Shown piece by piece: positions 14,040 through 14,805 of a stretch of 14,805 nucleotides of DNA. The position numbers were made by a program, and so were the translations under genes. Under the pieces are notes generated by a model that did not search any database, was not told the DNA's origin, and saw nothing but the letters and a program-made list of their open reading frames with translations. Source of the DNA: Treponema sp. (GTDB lineage Bacteria > Spirochaetota > Spirochaetia > Treponematales > Breznakiellaceae); the NCBI GenBank assembly GCA_031284385.1, contig JAISZZ010000072.1, forward strand, positions 1-14,805. Reading direction: 5' to 3'. How positions within the stretch are numbered: the first letter of the stretch is position 1; every line of letters starts with the position of its first letter.

Positions 14040-14215
14040 GGAAAGCACTGATTTATGCGAGTACGCATTCGTCAACGTAGTTGACGCAAGCGGTGCTACT
14101 TTAATGCGAATGTCAACAAAGTTGACACATTTGCGTAATGTAATGAGCTTGGCTCCTTATGGCAACGCTGATGCGCCAGCTATGCTGGCGAGGCCTCAAG
14201 TTAATCAGCGTTGCC
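14040..14215. mobile_element. Non-coding palindromic element (copy 2) splitting a gene
   Basis: About 176 bases with imperfect terminal inverted repeats (GGAAAGCACTGATTTA at the left; GGCAACGCTGATTAA read inward from the right), flanked by CTAG at 14037-14040 and 14216-14219, a 3-4 bp target duplication. Inside are the hairpins GTCAAC-GTA-GTTGAC (14071-14085) and TGTCAAC-AAA-GTTGACA (14111-14127), and a nested unit at 14161-14215. No protein is encoded. It shares both ends with the copy at 5486-5591 but has a different, longer middle. Confidence 0.72.
14161..14215. repeat. Nested 55-bp cruciform-like unit inside copy 2
   Basis: GGCAACGCTGAT (14161-14172) and ATCAGCGTTGCC (14204-14215) are perfect 12-bp inverted repeats. 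They enclose the perfect 7-bp hairpin CGCCAGC-TAT-GCTGGCG (14174-14190). The outer arm repeats the element's own right terminus. Confidence 0.65.
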
Positions 14216-14765
14216 CTAGGGTATCGAAGTGGCCGGCTGCAACAATCTGTCATAAATCTTGAAATAGCTTGATTTCCAGCTATCGGGATATGTAAACGAT
14301 GAAAACTCGCAATCCGCCGACAAATTCCTTGGGGCAAAACAGGTTCTCGCCGGACAGCTTGTCAACAGGTGGAACATACCACTGTCGTGTCGGGCTATCA
14401 ATGTCAAAACGGCGGTGCATGAGAGCTCTGTGCGTCTCAATATCCGCGATGCCTCTGCCATTCAAACAGACGGCGGCGGCTCTCGAAGCAAACACGCTGA
14501 ACAGGCAACGTGTGCGGTACGAAGTTTGGGAAAACGCCAAGCTGAAAACGGCGGAAAAATCAGCGATGGCAAGGCGTGGATATACGACCAAGCGGCAGTG
14601 GAGTTTACTCATGTTATAAAGCAGGTTTCCAACGGAATTTATCAGAGTTTTCCTAAACAAGGCGGCTTTAAGCGCCGAAATTGTATTGAGACATTCGCGG
14701 AAGCTGACGGAACGGCTCCGGTAATCCAAATGAACACGGATTGTCATTCTTGAGGAGGCAGGGCA

Positions 14766-14805
14766 GTGTTGAGTCAAGCCCTATTTAGTCCGTCTGATTT
14801 TTTAA
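14766..14805 (+). CDS. Possible start of a new gene, cut by the window end
   Basis: GAGGAGG (14752-14758) is one of the best ribosome sites in the window and lies seven bases before a GTG at 14766. The frame VLSQALFSPSDFL is open to the end of the window. Thirteen codons are too few to name a family. It could also be a chance site. Confidence 0.35.
   Translation, partial: MLSQALFSPSDFL

Larger units (their letters stand above)
13858..14625 (+). pseudogene. Decayed CsgG/LpoB-like protein with TPR remnant, split by a palindromic element
   Basis: The left part (13858-14037) reads GGTAEEVTKDEAIERYAAKAAG, then YSMLIATFES, LSEHIMGELTGTLFS, the start of a treponemal CsgG-like domain. After the element at 14040-14215 the same domain resumes at 14220: GIEVAGCNNLS, a stop, ILK, a stop, LDFQLSGYVNDENSQSADKF, LGAKQVLAGQLVN. 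The frame then hops: STGGTYHCRV in a second frame (about 14360-14390), INVKTAVHESSVRLNIRD back in the first, ALEANTLNRQRVRYEVWEN in the second, and a TPR-like YDQAAVEFTHVIK in the first, ending near 14621. At least two in-frame stops after the element, several frameshifts and the lost N-terminus show it is not functional. Removing the element joins the two halves in a single frame. Confidence 0.78.

Noticed and set aside
14041..14215. CRISPR-like array because of several repeated hairpins
   Set aside because: The hairpins differ in sequence and spacing, with no regular repeat-spacer pattern and no cas genes.
14280..14777. Minus-strand open frame of 165 codons at the right end
   Set aside because: The plus strand here clearly encodes remnants of a CsgG-like/TPR protein; the minus frame has no signal, motif or ribosome site.

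Overview
The window looks like chromosomal DNA from a spirochaete of the Treponema group. The strongest marker is a full-length FlaA flagellar filament outer-layer (sheath) protein gene. Other pointers are a CsgG/LpoB-like protein fused to an Lcl/DUF1566-type C-terminal domain, a second decayed CsgG-like gene with TPR remnants, a family of small secreted proteins I know only from treponemes, and abundant short palindromic repeats inside and between genes. This identification rests on protein recognition, not on a database search.

Layout. Positions 1-3158 (plus strand) hold a secreted HEAT-repeat protein, an FMN-binding lipoprotein, and a secreted CsgG-like/Lcl protein. From 3145 to 13528 everything is on the minus strand. 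In transcription order these are: malQ (4-alpha-glucanotransferase), a seven-helix membrane protein, a GerMN-domain membrane-anchored protein, flaA with its own consensus promoter and a strong terminator, a (p)ppGpp-synthetase-like protein with a TPR tail, a three-gene redox operon (a 49-residue CXXC protein, a NapH-type 4Fe-4S membrane protein and a TlpA thioredoxin), a YjbQ-family protein, a WbaP-type sugar-phosphate transferase, and a secreted protein of unknown role. The right end (13530-14805) holds the decayed CsgG/TPR gene on the plus strand and probably the first codons of a new gene.

Three small palindromic elements stand out. One (about 1567-1699) sits in frame inside the signal-peptide coding region of the FMN-binding lipoprotein. 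It is flanked by TATAT direct repeats, and removing it with one TATAT copy recreates a textbook lipoprotein signal, MRKYIVLIVCVAMILAAC. A second (14040-14215), with imperfect terminal inverted repeats and a CTA(G) flanking duplication, splits the CsgG-like pseudogene; removing it rejoins the two halves in one frame. A shortened relative of the second lies in the intergenic region at 5486-5591.

How the genes may work together: the CXXC miniprotein, 4Fe-4S membrane protein and TlpA thioredoxin overlap by 8 and 4 nt and look like one membrane thiol/electron-transfer unit. The FMN-binding lipoprotein carries an ApbE-type flavinylation motif and could be a partner, although it is 4 kb away. The malQ-to-flaA run has the layout of a housekeeping cluster. 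WbaP-like, YjbQ and the secreted protein genes follow one another on the same strand but are separated by intergenic repeats.
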